Shown here: positions 35,761-46,639 of the stretch, piece by piece
Layout of the letters: every line of letters starts with the position of its first letter
Numbering within the stretch: position 1 is the stretch's first letter
NCBI GenBank assembly: GCA_020744425.1
Contig: JAGMUV010000002.1
Coordinates: forward strand, 1 to 64,000
DNA: 64,000 nucleotides
Direction of reading: 5' to 3'
Origin: Dactylonectria macrodidyma
Lineage: Eukaryota; Ascomycota; Sordariomycetes; Hypocreales; Nectriaceae
The notes under the pieces: generated by a model
Databases searched by the model: none
What the model was told of the DNA's origin: nothing
The model's input: only the letters and a program-made list of their open reading frames with translations
Program-made: the position numbers and the translations under genes

Positions 35761-35835
35761 GAGTTGGGATACGGGATACAGGGGATTGAAGCAGTTCTGA
35801 GGAATGCGTTGGTGGCCAAACACCACAGTCTTGTC

Positions 35836-35843
35836 TATATAAG
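35836..35843 (+). promoter_or_regulatory. Upstream TATA box of subtilase gene
   Basis: TATATAAG in the first promoter unit, 230 bp before the start codon. Confidence 0.55.
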
Positions 35844-35923
35844 AATCCTTTCTCCTCCTCCGTTGTCGCAAAAAGTTTTCTTCTCTAGGCTATCGTTGGT
35901 GTCCAAAACACGGCAGTCTTGTC

Positions 35924-35931
35924 TATATAAG
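35924..35931 (+). promoter_or_regulatory. Proximal TATA box of subtilase gene
   Basis: TATATAAG in the second promoter unit, 143 bp before the start codon. It is followed by a CT-rich tract (35,938-35,998) typical of transcription start regions of strongly expressed fungal genes. Confidence 0.6.
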
Positions 35932-36073
35932 GGCCACTTCTCCTCCTCCGTAGTTCTAAGAAGTTTTCTTCTTCACTCACTCACTCGTTCTTCTCCGTAC
36001 AGGGGCGCCCAAACCTGCAACTACGCCTAAACAGACCCAGACTTTTGTTGGCCTCTCGCTCCCCATATTCAAC

Positions 36074-38275
36074 ATGATCCGCGATATCAGCTTCTCTTTT
36101 GTTGCGGAGGAGATCGTCCGTCCCGGCACCGACCTCGAGATCCGCATCAAACGTCAATTTGACCGTGAGGTTGCTCGCGCGGCTGTATGTCTCCAGCAGG
36201 ATGGGCTGAATGTAGCAACCTCCATCGATGTTGATGAGAAGAACGGAACTCTCAATGTTTCTACCAAGGGCTTAAAACCCGGTAGGTATGAACTGCGCAT
36301 CCACGAGCTGCTTGACAACAGGAACGACGAGATTATAAACCACGCGGTCATACCAATTCGTATTGACACCTTCGCTGGGAAAGTGCCGCGGGAGTTGAGG
36401 GCTGAGCACGGCTCGCGCATTGCAATTGGCAAGACGGACGTTGTGAGGCTTGACTCTGGCGAACAACCGCCACGGGGCTTTGAGTATGTGGAATTCGTCA
36501 AGGCTGTACACCGCGACAAAGGCGAGCCCATGGAACTGGCATTCAACGAGAAGGGCGATCGCGTCGACGGGCGCAAAATGTTGATTGATCTCCAGCGCCG
36601 CCGCCACGACAAGTTTGGTCCTCTACACGAAACACTCCATGATCGAATTTCGCGTGGCAGAGATAGCGACCGGTTCGATGTCGCTGTTTGGCCGCGGATC
36701 AAGAAAGACCTCACCGGTTACGAAAAGCCAGACATGGGCGAGATCAAGGAGCCACCGTCGGAAGCAAAAGATCGCATGAAGGACGCCATCAAGTCTAGGT
36801 CTGCTCTGGTTGACCAGATCAAGAAGCTCGATGGGAAGATTAAGGATACTCCGGAGGAAGCATTAGTCATCCATGCAACTCTCACGGCAGGCCAAATCCG
36901 CGAATTTGCCAAATCCAATGATGTTGGCAAGGTCTTCTTCGACGATCCCAAAGCGGTGCCGGACCTTGTCGACTCGATGGCTATAGCACGCGTGCCCCAG
37001 GCAATCGCCCTCGGGTTCACCGGCTCAAATGTTCGCGTTGCTGTCTTTGAGGAGGGTCCATCCGACCTCAGTAACCTGCAGTTTGAGGATAGGTATCAGT
37101 CCATCCCACCCGCCAGCGACCATGCGCGACTGACTAGCGCAATCGTCAAAAACAACGAACCGGGCAAGCCACACGGCTACGCACCCGGTTGCCGGCTCTA
37201 CTCCGCGAACAGCTTTAACAACGACGCCTTGAGATGGGCTCTCCGTGCCCCGCAGTCCTGCACCGTCGTCAGCCAGAGCTTCCACCGTCTTAGTACCGAG
37301 GGGCAGAATGAGCAGGGGAGTCCATTCATGTCAGCCGACGACGTCATGAAGGACCATTTCGCAACGCGGTGGCCGTTCCCCACAATCGTGCACGCTGCGG
37401 GCAATGTCAGCCAACCGATCGAGTACGTCAACCACAAGGGGTTCAACACTCTCAGCATCGGTAACCATGATGATAACGCGACCGCCATGGCCGGAAGTTC
37501 AGTCTTCAAGAACCCGGCTTCTTCCCATGGAGACCGCGAGCTTCCCGAACTGGCAGCAAACGGCACTGGCGTCGCCGCCCTTGGTCTGAGCATGTCGGGG
37601 ACAAGCTTCTCTGCGCCGGCTGTCGCAGGAACTGCCGCTCTCGTCCAGAGTGCTAATCCGACACTCAAGAGCTGGCCTGAAGGCTGCCGGGCAATCTTGC
37701 TGGCTAGCGCAGACCGAAACATCACCGGAGGAACCTGGGTACAGGACTTGGCAACGAAGGTGGACCAAGCCGACGGATCTGGTGCTCTTAATGCCTTTAT
37801 GGCGGTCTCGATTGCCCAGCAGCGCCGCCCGAGAAATTCCCCCGCCACTCCTCGTGGCTGGGACATCGGTTCTCTGACATCTGCCGACATTGGCGCGGAC
37901 CAGCTGGCCAGGTTCCGGTACCATGTCCACGTGCCTCCTCAAGCCCAACCGGGACCTATTCAGTTCATCCACACAGTTAAGGTTGCCCTGGCTTGGAACA
38001 GCAAAATTACCCTCAATGCTGCCGGCGTGGCAACCTCGTCAATCCTGACGGTCGACCTTGACCTGATAGTGCGCGACAGCAACGGGCAGCAGGTCGCGGC
38101 ATCTGCCTCCTTTGACAACAGTTACGAAATTGTTGAGTTCACGGGAATCGCTGGGAGGACCTATGACATCATCATCCGACGTTGGTCCGGCACCGATTTG
38201 GTGTGGTATGGCATCGCATGGAACGTCACAACGAGGAGGTTCAATGTTGCCCCACTGGTTGCTGGGCTGGAATAA
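36074..38275 (+). CDS. Intracellular-type subtilase-fold protein, 733 residues, Glu at the Asp position
   Basis: A single uninterrupted frame without introns. Residues 1-110 form a beta-rich, Ig-like region. Residues about 250-290 ('HATLTAGQIREFAKSNDV', 'GKVFFDD') resemble an inhibitor-type prodomain. The peptidase S8 core spans about 300-560. Its first catalytic position reads 'VRVAVFEEG' (Glu326 where Asp is usual), His350 lies in 'SDHARLTSAIV', the oxyanion Asn444 in 'HAAGN', and the nucleophile Ser511 in 'LSMSGTSFSAPAVAG'. The C-terminus (about 600-733) is a second beta-rich domain ('LTVDLDLIVRDSNGQ'...'YDIIIRRWSG') like those that follow bacterial S8 domains. There is no signal peptide or membrane segment, so it probably acts in the cytosol. 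Codon use is C-rich at third positions and RIP-free. The architecture suggests bacterial relatives and possible horizontal transfer; activity is uncertain because of Glu326. Confidence 0.85.
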   Translation: MIRDISFSFVAEEIVRPGTDLEIRIKRQFDREVARAAVCLQQDGLNVATSIDVDEKNGTLNVSTKGLKPGRYELRIHELLDNRNDEIINHAVIPIRIDTFAGKVPRELRAEHGSRIAIGKTDVVRLDSGEQPPRGFEYVEFVKAVHRDKGEPMELAFNEKGDRVDGRKMLIDLQRRRHDKFGPLHETLHDRISRGRDSDRFDVAVWPRIKKDLTGYEKPDMGEIKEPPSEAKDRMKDAIKSRSALVDQIKKLDGKIKDTPEEALVIHATLTAGQIREFAKSNDVGKVFFDDPKAVPDLVDSMAIARVPQAIALGFTGSNVRVAVFEEGPSDLSNLQFEDRYQSIPPASDHARLTSAIVKNNEPGKPHGYAPGCRLYSANSFNNDALRWALRAPQSCTVVSQSFHRLSTEGQNEQGSPFMSADDVMKDHFATRWPFPTIVHAAGNVSQPIEYVNHKGFNTLSIGNHDDNATAMAGSSVFKNPASSHGDRELPELAANGTGVAALGLSMSGTSFSAPAVAGTAALVQSANPTLKSWPEGCRAILLASADRNITGGTWVQDLATKVDQADGSGALNAFMAVSIAQQRRPRNSPATPRGWDIGSLTSADIGADQLARFRYHVHVPPQAQPGPIQFIHTVKVALAWNSKITLNAAGVATSSILTVDLDLIVRDSNGQQVAASASFDNSYEIVEFTGIAGRTYDIIIRRWSGTDLVWYGIAWNVTTRRFNVAPLVAGLE

Positions 38276-38599
38276 TTTGGCTTGATCCCTTGGTTGTTTT
38301 TTGGTTCTGTTGGAATAGTCGGCGAATCTGTACTGTCGTTATCCTCTCGGCATTGGTTTTCCCACTGGGTTTTCCCAATGTCGTCACGCAAATGCGGAGG
38401 GGTTTAGGCTAATGTTCATTCAGCCGAAGGCTGACTTTATATCAGTTCTTAAGTTTTCCCGAATAATGAGGGTTTGGTGCAGATAGGGATAAATAAGTTT
38501 CTCAGAATCTGATTGGTCCAGATTTTGTATTGTTAAGCGTAAACTGGCCAACTTTGATACGGGTGCGGGTAAATTTACACCTTTTTCAAGCCCATTATC

Positions 38600-38760
38600 C
38601 AAACCTGGGGGCAGGTGTTTGTGCACTCTCTTCCTTTTGCTCCTCTATCTTCACCCCTAGGTCCAGGTGTCCGTGCACTCTTTCTACTCTTCTATCTCCT
38701 CCTACTCCTAAGTTTGGATGTCTATGCACTTACTCTCATATTGAGTCTATTTACTTTCTG
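38600..38760 (+). repeat. 51-52 bp tandem repeat, 3 units, with RIP increasing rightwards
   Basis: The units are marked by CAGGTGTTTGTGCAC (38,612), CAGGTGTCCGTGCAC (38,664) and TGGATGTCTATGCAC (38,715), followed by a CT-rich part. The third unit carries C-to-T and G-to-A changes. The array sits exactly at the border between the balanced island and the AT-rich compartment. Confidence 0.75.
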
Positions 38761-38830
38761 CCTTTCCTTCTCTTCTTCTCATTCTATAGTCTATAACTTA
38801 TGCTTTTATTATACTTATAGTAATATCTAA

Positions 38831-39167
38831 TAGTAGTTTAGTAGTTAGTAGTCCTCCTATTCTCTTATCCTCTTATTAAATTAATATCTTAATATCCTCG
38901 CCTTACTCTACTAATTAAAAGAGTCTAGTTATAAGTAGAAAACTCTTACTATCCTTTAACTGCCTTTTTTACCTTTTTATTATTTTTTATAAGACTAATC
39001 TATCTTATACTAACTAATTGCTCTCTCTTTTATAAATCTATAAACTATTTCTTATTAATTACTTTCTCTACTTTTACTTACTTTCTTTATTTACTATTAG
39101 CTCCTCTTTTACTACTTATAGGTCTATCTTTACTACTTTTTTAATAAATATCTATTAAATATTAGAA
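38831..39167. other. AT-rich sequence, nothing recognised
   Basis: Degraded sequence of RIP type between the island border and the Copia-type LTR. No frame, LTR or inverted repeat was recognised. Confidence 0.4.
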
Positions 39168-39526
39168 TGTAAAAATTGTGTATTCTATCCTTACTACTTA
39201 TACCTTAAGGTTTTAAAGCAAGCTTTATATACTCTTTCTCTTCTATATAGAATCAGCTAGAAGCTGATTACTAAGCCTTATAGTAATAAGTAGTAATAAG
39301 TAGCAACTTTCGCCTCTAATATATCTAACACACCCCCTCAGATTTAATAACTTTGTATTAAGTCTGAAACCCTTCTTCATCCTTCTAAAGCCTCTTCTTA
39401 ACGTCTTCTAATCTAAGTTAATATAAAAAGCAGTTCTATTTTCTAATTAGAAGTGCTTTTATTAAGCTATCTATAACTATATTTATTAATTTAATATATT
39501 TAACTTGAATTATCACTATCACAGGC
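39168..39526 (-). mobile_element. Copia-type retrotransposon, 3' end with LTR (minus strand)
   Basis: The LTR is 39,168-39,330 (163 bp, TGTAAAAATT...ATCTAACA on the plus strand, i.e. TGTTAGAT...TTTTACA on the coding strand). Just upstream of it on the minus strand is the polypurine tract TGAGGGGGTG (39,331-39,340). Before that, the minus-strand translation reads 'VKYIKLINIVIDSLIKAL', which fits the C-terminal end of Copia RNase H ('...M-x-D-x-LTKAL'). The element is split at 39,526 by the Gypsy insertion and probably resumes at 46,156. Confidence 0.7.
39331..39340 (-). other. Polypurine tract of the Copia-type element
   Basis: CACCCCCTCA on the plus strand, immediately next to the LTR end. 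It is the plus-strand primer site expected at the 3' LTR and one of the few C-runs left in this compartment. Confidence 0.65.
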
Positions 39527-39714
39527 TGTATAAGATCAACTCAAGAAGTAATGCTACTATATTATGAGAATACTATGATGAAGAGGAAAGAGAGAAAGCA
39601 AGTAGGCGCGTAAACGCGTAGACGCGTTAATAGTCCCTGTGGCCTGCCCTATACATTCTAGTTATATATCGACCCCACTCTGGGTCTAGTACTCTAGATA
39701 CTTCTATTATATCA
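39527..39714 (-). repeat. LTR of the 6.6-kb Gypsy element (3' LTR)
   Basis: 188 bp, TGTATAAGATCAAC...ATCA on the plus strand. It is less mutated than its partner: three CGCGT words remain near 39,610-39,630. Confidence 0.8.
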
Positions 39715-42700
39715 CTCCCCTCTTTAAAGCACTTAAAATAGCTATATAAGTATAAGTTATTAAATTCTTATAATTATTAGATAATAAAGACTCTTTATTT
39801 TTATTATACTTTCTTAAGCCCTTAGCTTAGTTTAATTAGTTAATTATTATTAGAATATTTTAGTATATTTATATTTATAGTAATTATATTAATTTAAGCC
39901 TATAATCACTTTAATAGCCTAAGTATATTTAAATATTCTTTATAGAACTCTTTTAGTTATATTAATATATTCTTAAAGTTTTTAATAAAATACTATTTAT
40001 TATTAGGATTATATTTAACTTAGTCTATTTTATACTAAAGCTATTTATTATACTTATTATATTATAATTCCTTAACTTTATAAACCTTATACTTTTTAAT
40101 ATTATTAATAACTTTAAGTAATAATAAGTCTTTATTTTACTTTAGTATAAAATTATTAAGATAATACTATAATTAATTTATATATAAAGTTAGGTTTATA
40201 TATTATAAAGAGAGTAAGTTTAAGTAATATAAATACCTAACTTATTTTATAATAATCTATAGCTCTCTCTTTCTTTAGTCTAATGCTTAGCTAAGTCTTA
40301 TACTTATAAGTTTATATATATTAACTTAGACTTTATTTTTAACTATAAAATCCAGTTTTTAATACTTTTTATTAGCTTAGTAAATCTACTATTCTTATGC
40401 TTAATAAAAATTCTACTTAGTAATTTTAATAAAGTCTATAATCTACTTAGTATATTACTAAGTATTCTCCTTTAATAAATATTTAGCTTTTATTTTATGG
40501 CTCTTAAAGTCAGTTCTCTTATCCTAATTAAGTTAGGATTAAAGTAAGTAATTAAATAATAGTCTTACTAGTTCTATACTTAATAACTTATAGTAAAGAT
40601 TTATTTATTTATAGTTTATTAATAGTAATAATTTACTTTAATTATTTTAATAATAATTAATAAATAATTATAATTAGTAATTTAAGTACTAATTATAGAT
40701 TTTAGTATTCTTATCTATTTAAAAGTATTTTATTATATTCAGTTTTTACTTTACTTTAATAAGCTTATATAACTTATTTATAAAAGTAATAATAAACTAT
40801 AGTCCTTAGTCTAATATTACTATCTCTAGTACTTTAAAAATATAGTAAATATAATAATAGTATATATATACTATATTTTTTACTATTACTATTTAATAAT
40901 AAAGTATAAAAAAGCAATCTTACTAAGCTAATTAATAATTACTTATATATAGTTATATCTATTCTTATCCTTAAGTATATAATAGAAATCTATTATTATA
41001 TATTATTATATTTAGTATAGGACTTCTAATAAGTATAATAATCTAAAGGTCTTATTTCTATTAATATAAGCTCTTTTATATAGTTTATAATTTACTTAAA
41101 ACTGATTAATATTAGCTAATAAGCCTAATTACTAGAACTTCTTAATAATTAATTTAATAGTTTTATTATATTCTAAGTAGGCTATATTAAGCTTATAATA
41201 ATTCTCTTTAATAACTAGTATTTAAAAAATACTTTTATTTAGAATAAAAATGCACTAATTCTAATAAACTATACCTTTATTTATTATCTAACTATTAGCC
41301 TTCTTCTTTGCATTCTTTTAGTAAGGTAATAATTAAAGAAAAGCCCTATTAGCTCAGAGGATGGCGTTAAGTAGCTTTCATCCTTCTAGCGCTTAAATAG
41401 CCTCTCTTCTAAAGCTAACCAAAGGCTTAACAGCTTTAGCCCTAATTAATACTACCTCTAGCCCTTCTTTAGAACTAGGCTTAGTATAGGGGCTGACTAT
41501 AACCTCATAGTTAATAGAACTAATTACTAGGTCCTGACTTAAGAGTACTCTATTTTATACAGTTTCTTATTATACTTTCTATATAGTTAGTTTAGATAAC
41601 TTTTAAAATAGAGCATTTACTATAATATTCTCTTACTTTAAATAGTAAGTAATTTTAAAGTCATAAGGCACTAAGTTATCTACTTATTATACTTACTTAT
41701 TATTAAGGCGTTATTTTATTAAAAAGTACTTAAGGGCTTTATAATTAGTAATAACTAAGAATTATTATTAAAGCCTTAAGAGCTTAGTATTCTATTCTTT
41801 TAAGACTAGTACTATTATAAATATCTCTTAGTTATAAATTAGATAATATATTTCTATATTATTTATTATTTTAAAGAAGAAAGCTATAAAATACTAATCT
41901 CTATCTTTACTCTTTTAAGTTAGTATTATAGTTATTATACCTTTTAATATATTAGTTTTAATAATTATATTATAAGGAGGGTCATACTAGGCTTAGTATA
42001 GAGCTAATAAAATTACTAACTTTATAGCCTTTATTATAATTATCTTCTCTTTAGTTCACTTTTATAAAATCCCCTTTTTTATTAATAGTATAAGTAATTA
42101 TACTATCTAATTATAAAACTTAATAAACTTTTAATAAAAGTTATAAAACCTAAAGAAGGCTTATACTCTTTATATATTTATTAGTTCTTTTTAATTTATA
42201 ATAGCTTTTATCTTTTTTAAGTCTATTTAAATTCTATTTATTATAATTATAAAGTCTAAGAACTCTATTTTTATAATATAGAATTCTAACTTATTAATAT
42301 TTACTTATAATCCTATTATAATTAGTTATTTTAAGACTATATTAATATATACTTTATAATCTTTAATATTTTTTAAGTAAATAAGAATATTATTAATATA
42401 TATTATATAGTAAATATTTAGAAGATTTATTAAGATATAGTTAATATAAATTTAAAAGTATAAAGAGCTATTAATTAAATTAAATAGTATTACTTTATAT
42501 TTATAAATATTATACTAAGTTTTAAAGGTTATTAAATCTTTAGATTCTAAGGATATTTATATTTAATAAAAGGCTTATTAAATATTAAGTATTATAAATA
42601 CTTTTACCTTTATTAGCCTTAACTAAGTTTCTTCTATTAGAAGTAATATATAATATTCCTTTACTATTAACTTATTAAGCTTCTTATAGTTTATATAAAA

Positions 42701-45191
42701 GCATTATTTACTATTCTTCTTTTTTATAAATAGGACTAATAATATATATAGTATATTAATTATTAATATAATAAATCCTTTTTATAAGTACTCCTTAATA
42801 TAGTTCTTTATTACTTCTAGCTATTTAAAGCTTAACTTATATATTAGTAAGACTTTTTAACTATTAAGAATTAGCTCTTTTAATTCTAGCTTTATATTAA
42901 CACTTAGTTAATAAAGTAATAAAGTATTAGACTTAGCCTTAGAAAAAGCATATTATAAGTATAAGTACTATTAAAATAACTTTAACTCTACTTTTTCCTT
43001 TAATTTAAATATATCTTTATAAAAGTTCTTCCTTTTAGCTTCTCTTTATTTTAATTATTCTTTAATAATCTTATTAATCTTTTAGAAAGTGACTTTACTA
43101 ATCCATTTAGTATTCTCTTATTTAACTACCCTTTTCTATTACTTACTAATATTAATAATACTGATTTTAATTATAACTCCTTTAGTATTAATTATTAGTT
43201 ATTATAGTAAGTTAGCTTAGATTATTATTAGCTTAGTATTAAAGTCTTTTATTAAAAGAGAGAGTGCTATATTTTTTAATGCTCTATTTATTTTAATTAT
43301 ATTCTTTTTAGTATTATCTAACTATTACTTTCTTAATAAGCGATCTCCTTTTTTAAAGATCTAATCCTTATAGGCCTTCTTTTATTCTATACTTAGTTAG
43401 TTATATTATTTTATATTAGCTTAGTTTATTAGCCTTAAATAGTAAGGGCCTTTTAATAAAGATATTAATATTATAATATTATTATTAAAATAATCCTTCG
43501 GCCTATTATTAAGCTATTATAAGTAGTAATATTTAGTAAAAATTTCTATATTATACTTCTTAAATTACTTCTTTTTAATAATTAAGTCCTAATATATCCT
43601 AAGTTCTAATATTAGACAATTTAACTATTATTTACTATCTATATCTAGTATTATTACTATAATATAAGTAATCCATTATTATTTACTTTTATATTTCTTA
43701 ATAATAAGTCCCTGCCTTAGGATTAGGATTTAATAGCTTTATAATTATTAATATATCCTTAGGGCTAGATTCTTATTTATAAAAATATAACTATTTACTT
43801 TAGTATTATATAGACCTTTAACTTTAATTACTAACCTTAAACTTATTATTATATAAGGATAATAAAGCTTCTCTTTATTAAGTAGTTTATTTATATTAAT
43901 TAAGCTCTTATTAAAGATTAGTAATTATAATTTAAGTCTTAAAGAAGAGACTTCTTCTAAGACTTATCTTTTTTTAACTTAGAAAATGACTTATTTAATT
44001 CATTAGAAATCGTAATAATAATTATCCGCTCTGCCTTTTTAACTTTAGTACAAACTTCATTTACTTTACCTCTCTTTAGATACTCTTAATAAGTATAGCT
44101 AACTTTCTTATATTTAAAGCACTTCCTTTTTTTAGTTAGCTTATAGACCTCTAGGTCTTTAAAAGTCTATTTACTATTAATCTTAGTCTTTAAATACTTA
44201 AGTATTAAAGTTACTAACTTTTTAATATCTTTCTTTTTAATAATAGTACTATTACTCTTATTAGTCTATAACTTATTAGTCTTCTTACTATTCTTTTTTA
44301 TTAAAGTCTTTATATAGGCCTCTTTTATTATTATAATATTATTAAGTATTATTATAAAGGTATTAAAGCTTACTTTTTTAATAAAGCGCTATATAGCTAT
44401 AGTATGTTTTATTTTTACTAATACTTTATTATAAAGCTCTTTCTTTTAATTCCTTTTAAGGATCTTAGTATTATTTACTATAGCTAAGAACTTAATATAA
44501 AAGCTATACTAGCTACTATTAGTATAGTATCTTAAGGCTTTAAACTCTTCTTATACTTTAATCTTCTTATTCTTATTTTAGAAAAGAGTTATTAAGGCTT
44601 AGAAGATATTTTTAATAATCTTAAAAGCATCTTTTTCTATATTCTTAAGCATATAGAAGCATAAATAGGCAGTTATAATACCCTTATAATAATTAAAAAT
44701 ATAATATACTTTATCCTCCTCTTTAGAATAGTTTTATAAGCTATTATATTATAGCTTATATTTAGCCTTAATAAGCTAGTCTTTAAAGTCCTGTTTCTTA
44801 TTATTATTAAGCTTAAGTAGGTTCCTCTTCTGCTTTTAGCATAGCTTAGTCTTAATTATTATCTTACTCCTAAGAGGTATATCTTTATAAAGAGAGATAG
44901 TATACTATATTATTTTTAATTATACTAGTTCTTTATTAATTTATACTACTTTAGTATAGGCTATTGCTTTAGCCTTAATTGCCTTATTATACTCTTTAAT
45001 AAGTTACTTAATTATTTTAATATACTTATTATATAGCTTAATAAGCTTATTTTATTACCTTCTAATTACTAATTACTTAGTAAAATTATAAATTATTAAG
45101 ACTTATACTTTAAGGTATTTCTAAACTATTAATTCAATATTATTAGTATTAATTAGAAGGTTCTTAAATCTCTTATTCTAGTCTTTTATAT

Positions 45192-45524
45192 TGTGTCGGG
45201 GCTGAGGGCCCCGGGGCCCGGGACCCGGACAGTCACGTTACCTGTAGCTAGCTATAAGAGGCAGCAGATTTCCCAGACTTAGATAAAAAGACAACGCTTC
45301 TTCCTTCTTTTACTTGATTTTTTCTGATTTTCCTAGCCTTGATTTTCTTATTCTATTTTACTTGATCAACTGATATCCTTCTTCCTTTTCCAGCTAGCTG
45401 CTTAGCTGATGATTTTATCTGCATTTTTAGCTATTTTTTTCATAGGCCTTATCTTGCTGTCCTTCGCCTACCTTTTGGGCCCAGCTCGCCGTCACTTCGG
45501 GTGGTTGTTTGTCCCCCTGCCTAA
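45192..45524. mobile_element. 333-bp unmutated insertion in the Gypsy element, probable solo LTR
   Basis: A sharply bounded block with many CpG, CpC and GGGCCC words inside heavily RIP-mutated sequence. It begins TGTGTCGGGGCTGAGG and ends CCCCCTGCCTAA. The flanking AT-rich pentamers TATAT and TATAA are compatible with a 4-5 bp target duplication but not proof. It has no reading frame of note. It probably escaped RIP because it is short or arrived later. Confidence 0.6.
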
Positions 45525-45966
45525 TATAATATAAATTATAAATTAGCTATTATCTATAATCTTATAAATTTAAGCATTTAAATCTTCTTTAATAAAATCT
45601 ACTATAAGTTATATAAAAGTCTAATAGATATCCTTTTATTATTTTCTATATTAGTAGTCCTTTCGCTATCCTTATCTATAGACTTAGTAAAGTATTACTA
45701 GACTTACTAATAAAAGGCACTCTCTTAGTATGCCTTATTAATACTCTCTTTATTAGCACTTTATATACCTAACTTAAAGCTCCTAGTTATATTAATTACT
45801 AATTAGTTCTAATTAATAATAGTTTATTATTTATACTTATATCTTCTTATAAGTAAGTGGATCTATAGTTAGATCTAATATAATAATTAACCTTATATTA
45901 ATATATATTAAAGTTAATTAAAATATAAATAAAAAGAATAAAGGATTATAATATAATATTATAAGC

Positions 45967-46155
45967 TATATAAGATTAACTTAAAAGATAATATTACTAT
46001 ATTATAAGAATACTATAATAAAGAGGAAAAAGAGAAAGCGAGCAAGCGTATAAATGCATAAATACATTAATAGTCCCTATGGCCTGCTCTATGCATCCTA
46101 ATTACATATTGACCCCACTCTGGGTCTAGTACTCTAGACGCTCTTATTACAATCA
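45967..46155 (-). repeat. LTR of the 6.6-kb Gypsy element (5' LTR)
   Basis: 189 bp, matching 39,527-39,714 with mostly C/T and G/A differences. Confidence 0.8.
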
Positions 46156-46630
46156 CAGCCTAGGTTCTTACTAAGCAGTTAGGAATAGTAGAATGATAGG
46201 ACTCATATCTGGTTTAGACTAATAGTATAGTCTCACTCTAGGACTAATGCTTTATTAAGACTAAGAGTAATAGTCTAAGACTAATAGCAGTCTTTTAAAT
46301 AAGACAGCAGTTTACTTAGTATATAGTTAACTAAGGAGTATATATTTAATATAAGCAGTTCTTTAGTTATTAATATAACTTAGTTATATTAAGTATATCT
46401 TACTTTACTATTATTAAATATAATAAGTATTATTTAATTTTAACTTATTTAATTACTTTATTATATAAACTCTTTTATATTAGGACTTAGTATATATTAG
46501 CTTTATAAAAATAGTATATTCATCTAATTATTATATATTAATAACTCTTATTTATTATATTATTTATATTAAGCTTAAATAATATTAAATTATTATAATA
46601 GCCTTACTTATTATACTTAGTTTAACTCTA
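46156..46630 (-). mobile_element. Probable continuation of the Copia-type element
   Basis: This follows the Gypsy insertion and should continue the Copia sequence interrupted at 39,526. It has a readable but stop-laden minus-strand frame near the junction. No diagnostic motif was identified here, so the assignment rests on position. The right boundary is approximate. Confidence 0.4.
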
Positions 46631-46639
46631 TTCTCTTTT

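Larger units (their letters stand above)
35806..35981 (+). repeat. 88-bp tandem duplication of a core promoter
   Basis: Two units each contain CAGTCTTGTCTATATAAG, then CTCCTCCTCCGT, then AAGTTTTCTTCT, offset by 88 bp. Each unit therefore carries a TATA box and a pyrimidine-rich start region. The units differ by substitutions and small indels. Confidence 0.85.
39527..46155 (-). mobile_element. Ty3/Gypsy LTR retrotransposon, 6.6 kb (minus strand)
   Basis: Two direct LTRs enclose it (39,527-39,714 and 45,967-46,155), both ending in a block with ACCCCACTCTGGGTCTAGTA. Flanking pentamers are CAGGC and CAGCC, a near-match. On the minus strand a gag zinc knuckle lies near 44,060-44,130 ('KCFKYKKVSYTY', with Cys and Gly/His positions mutated). 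The RT box reads 'YINNILIYL' at about 42,376-42,402 (from Y-x-D-D-I-L-I-Y-S), followed by 'FFRFYNFY'-type sequence and RNase H. The order gag-RT-RNase H fits Gypsy. It is RIP-ruined throughout except for a short insertion at 45,192-45,524. Confidence 0.8.

Noticed and set aside
35635..36030. 131-codon plus-strand frame upstream of the subtilase gene
   Set aside because: It runs through the duplicated promoter and TATA boxes. The repeats and CT-rich leader explain the openness, and there is no domain.
36154..37972. Several long minus-strand frames (up to 230 codons) within the subtilase gene
   Set aside because: They are shadows of the GC-rich 733-codon gene on the plus strand, without domains.
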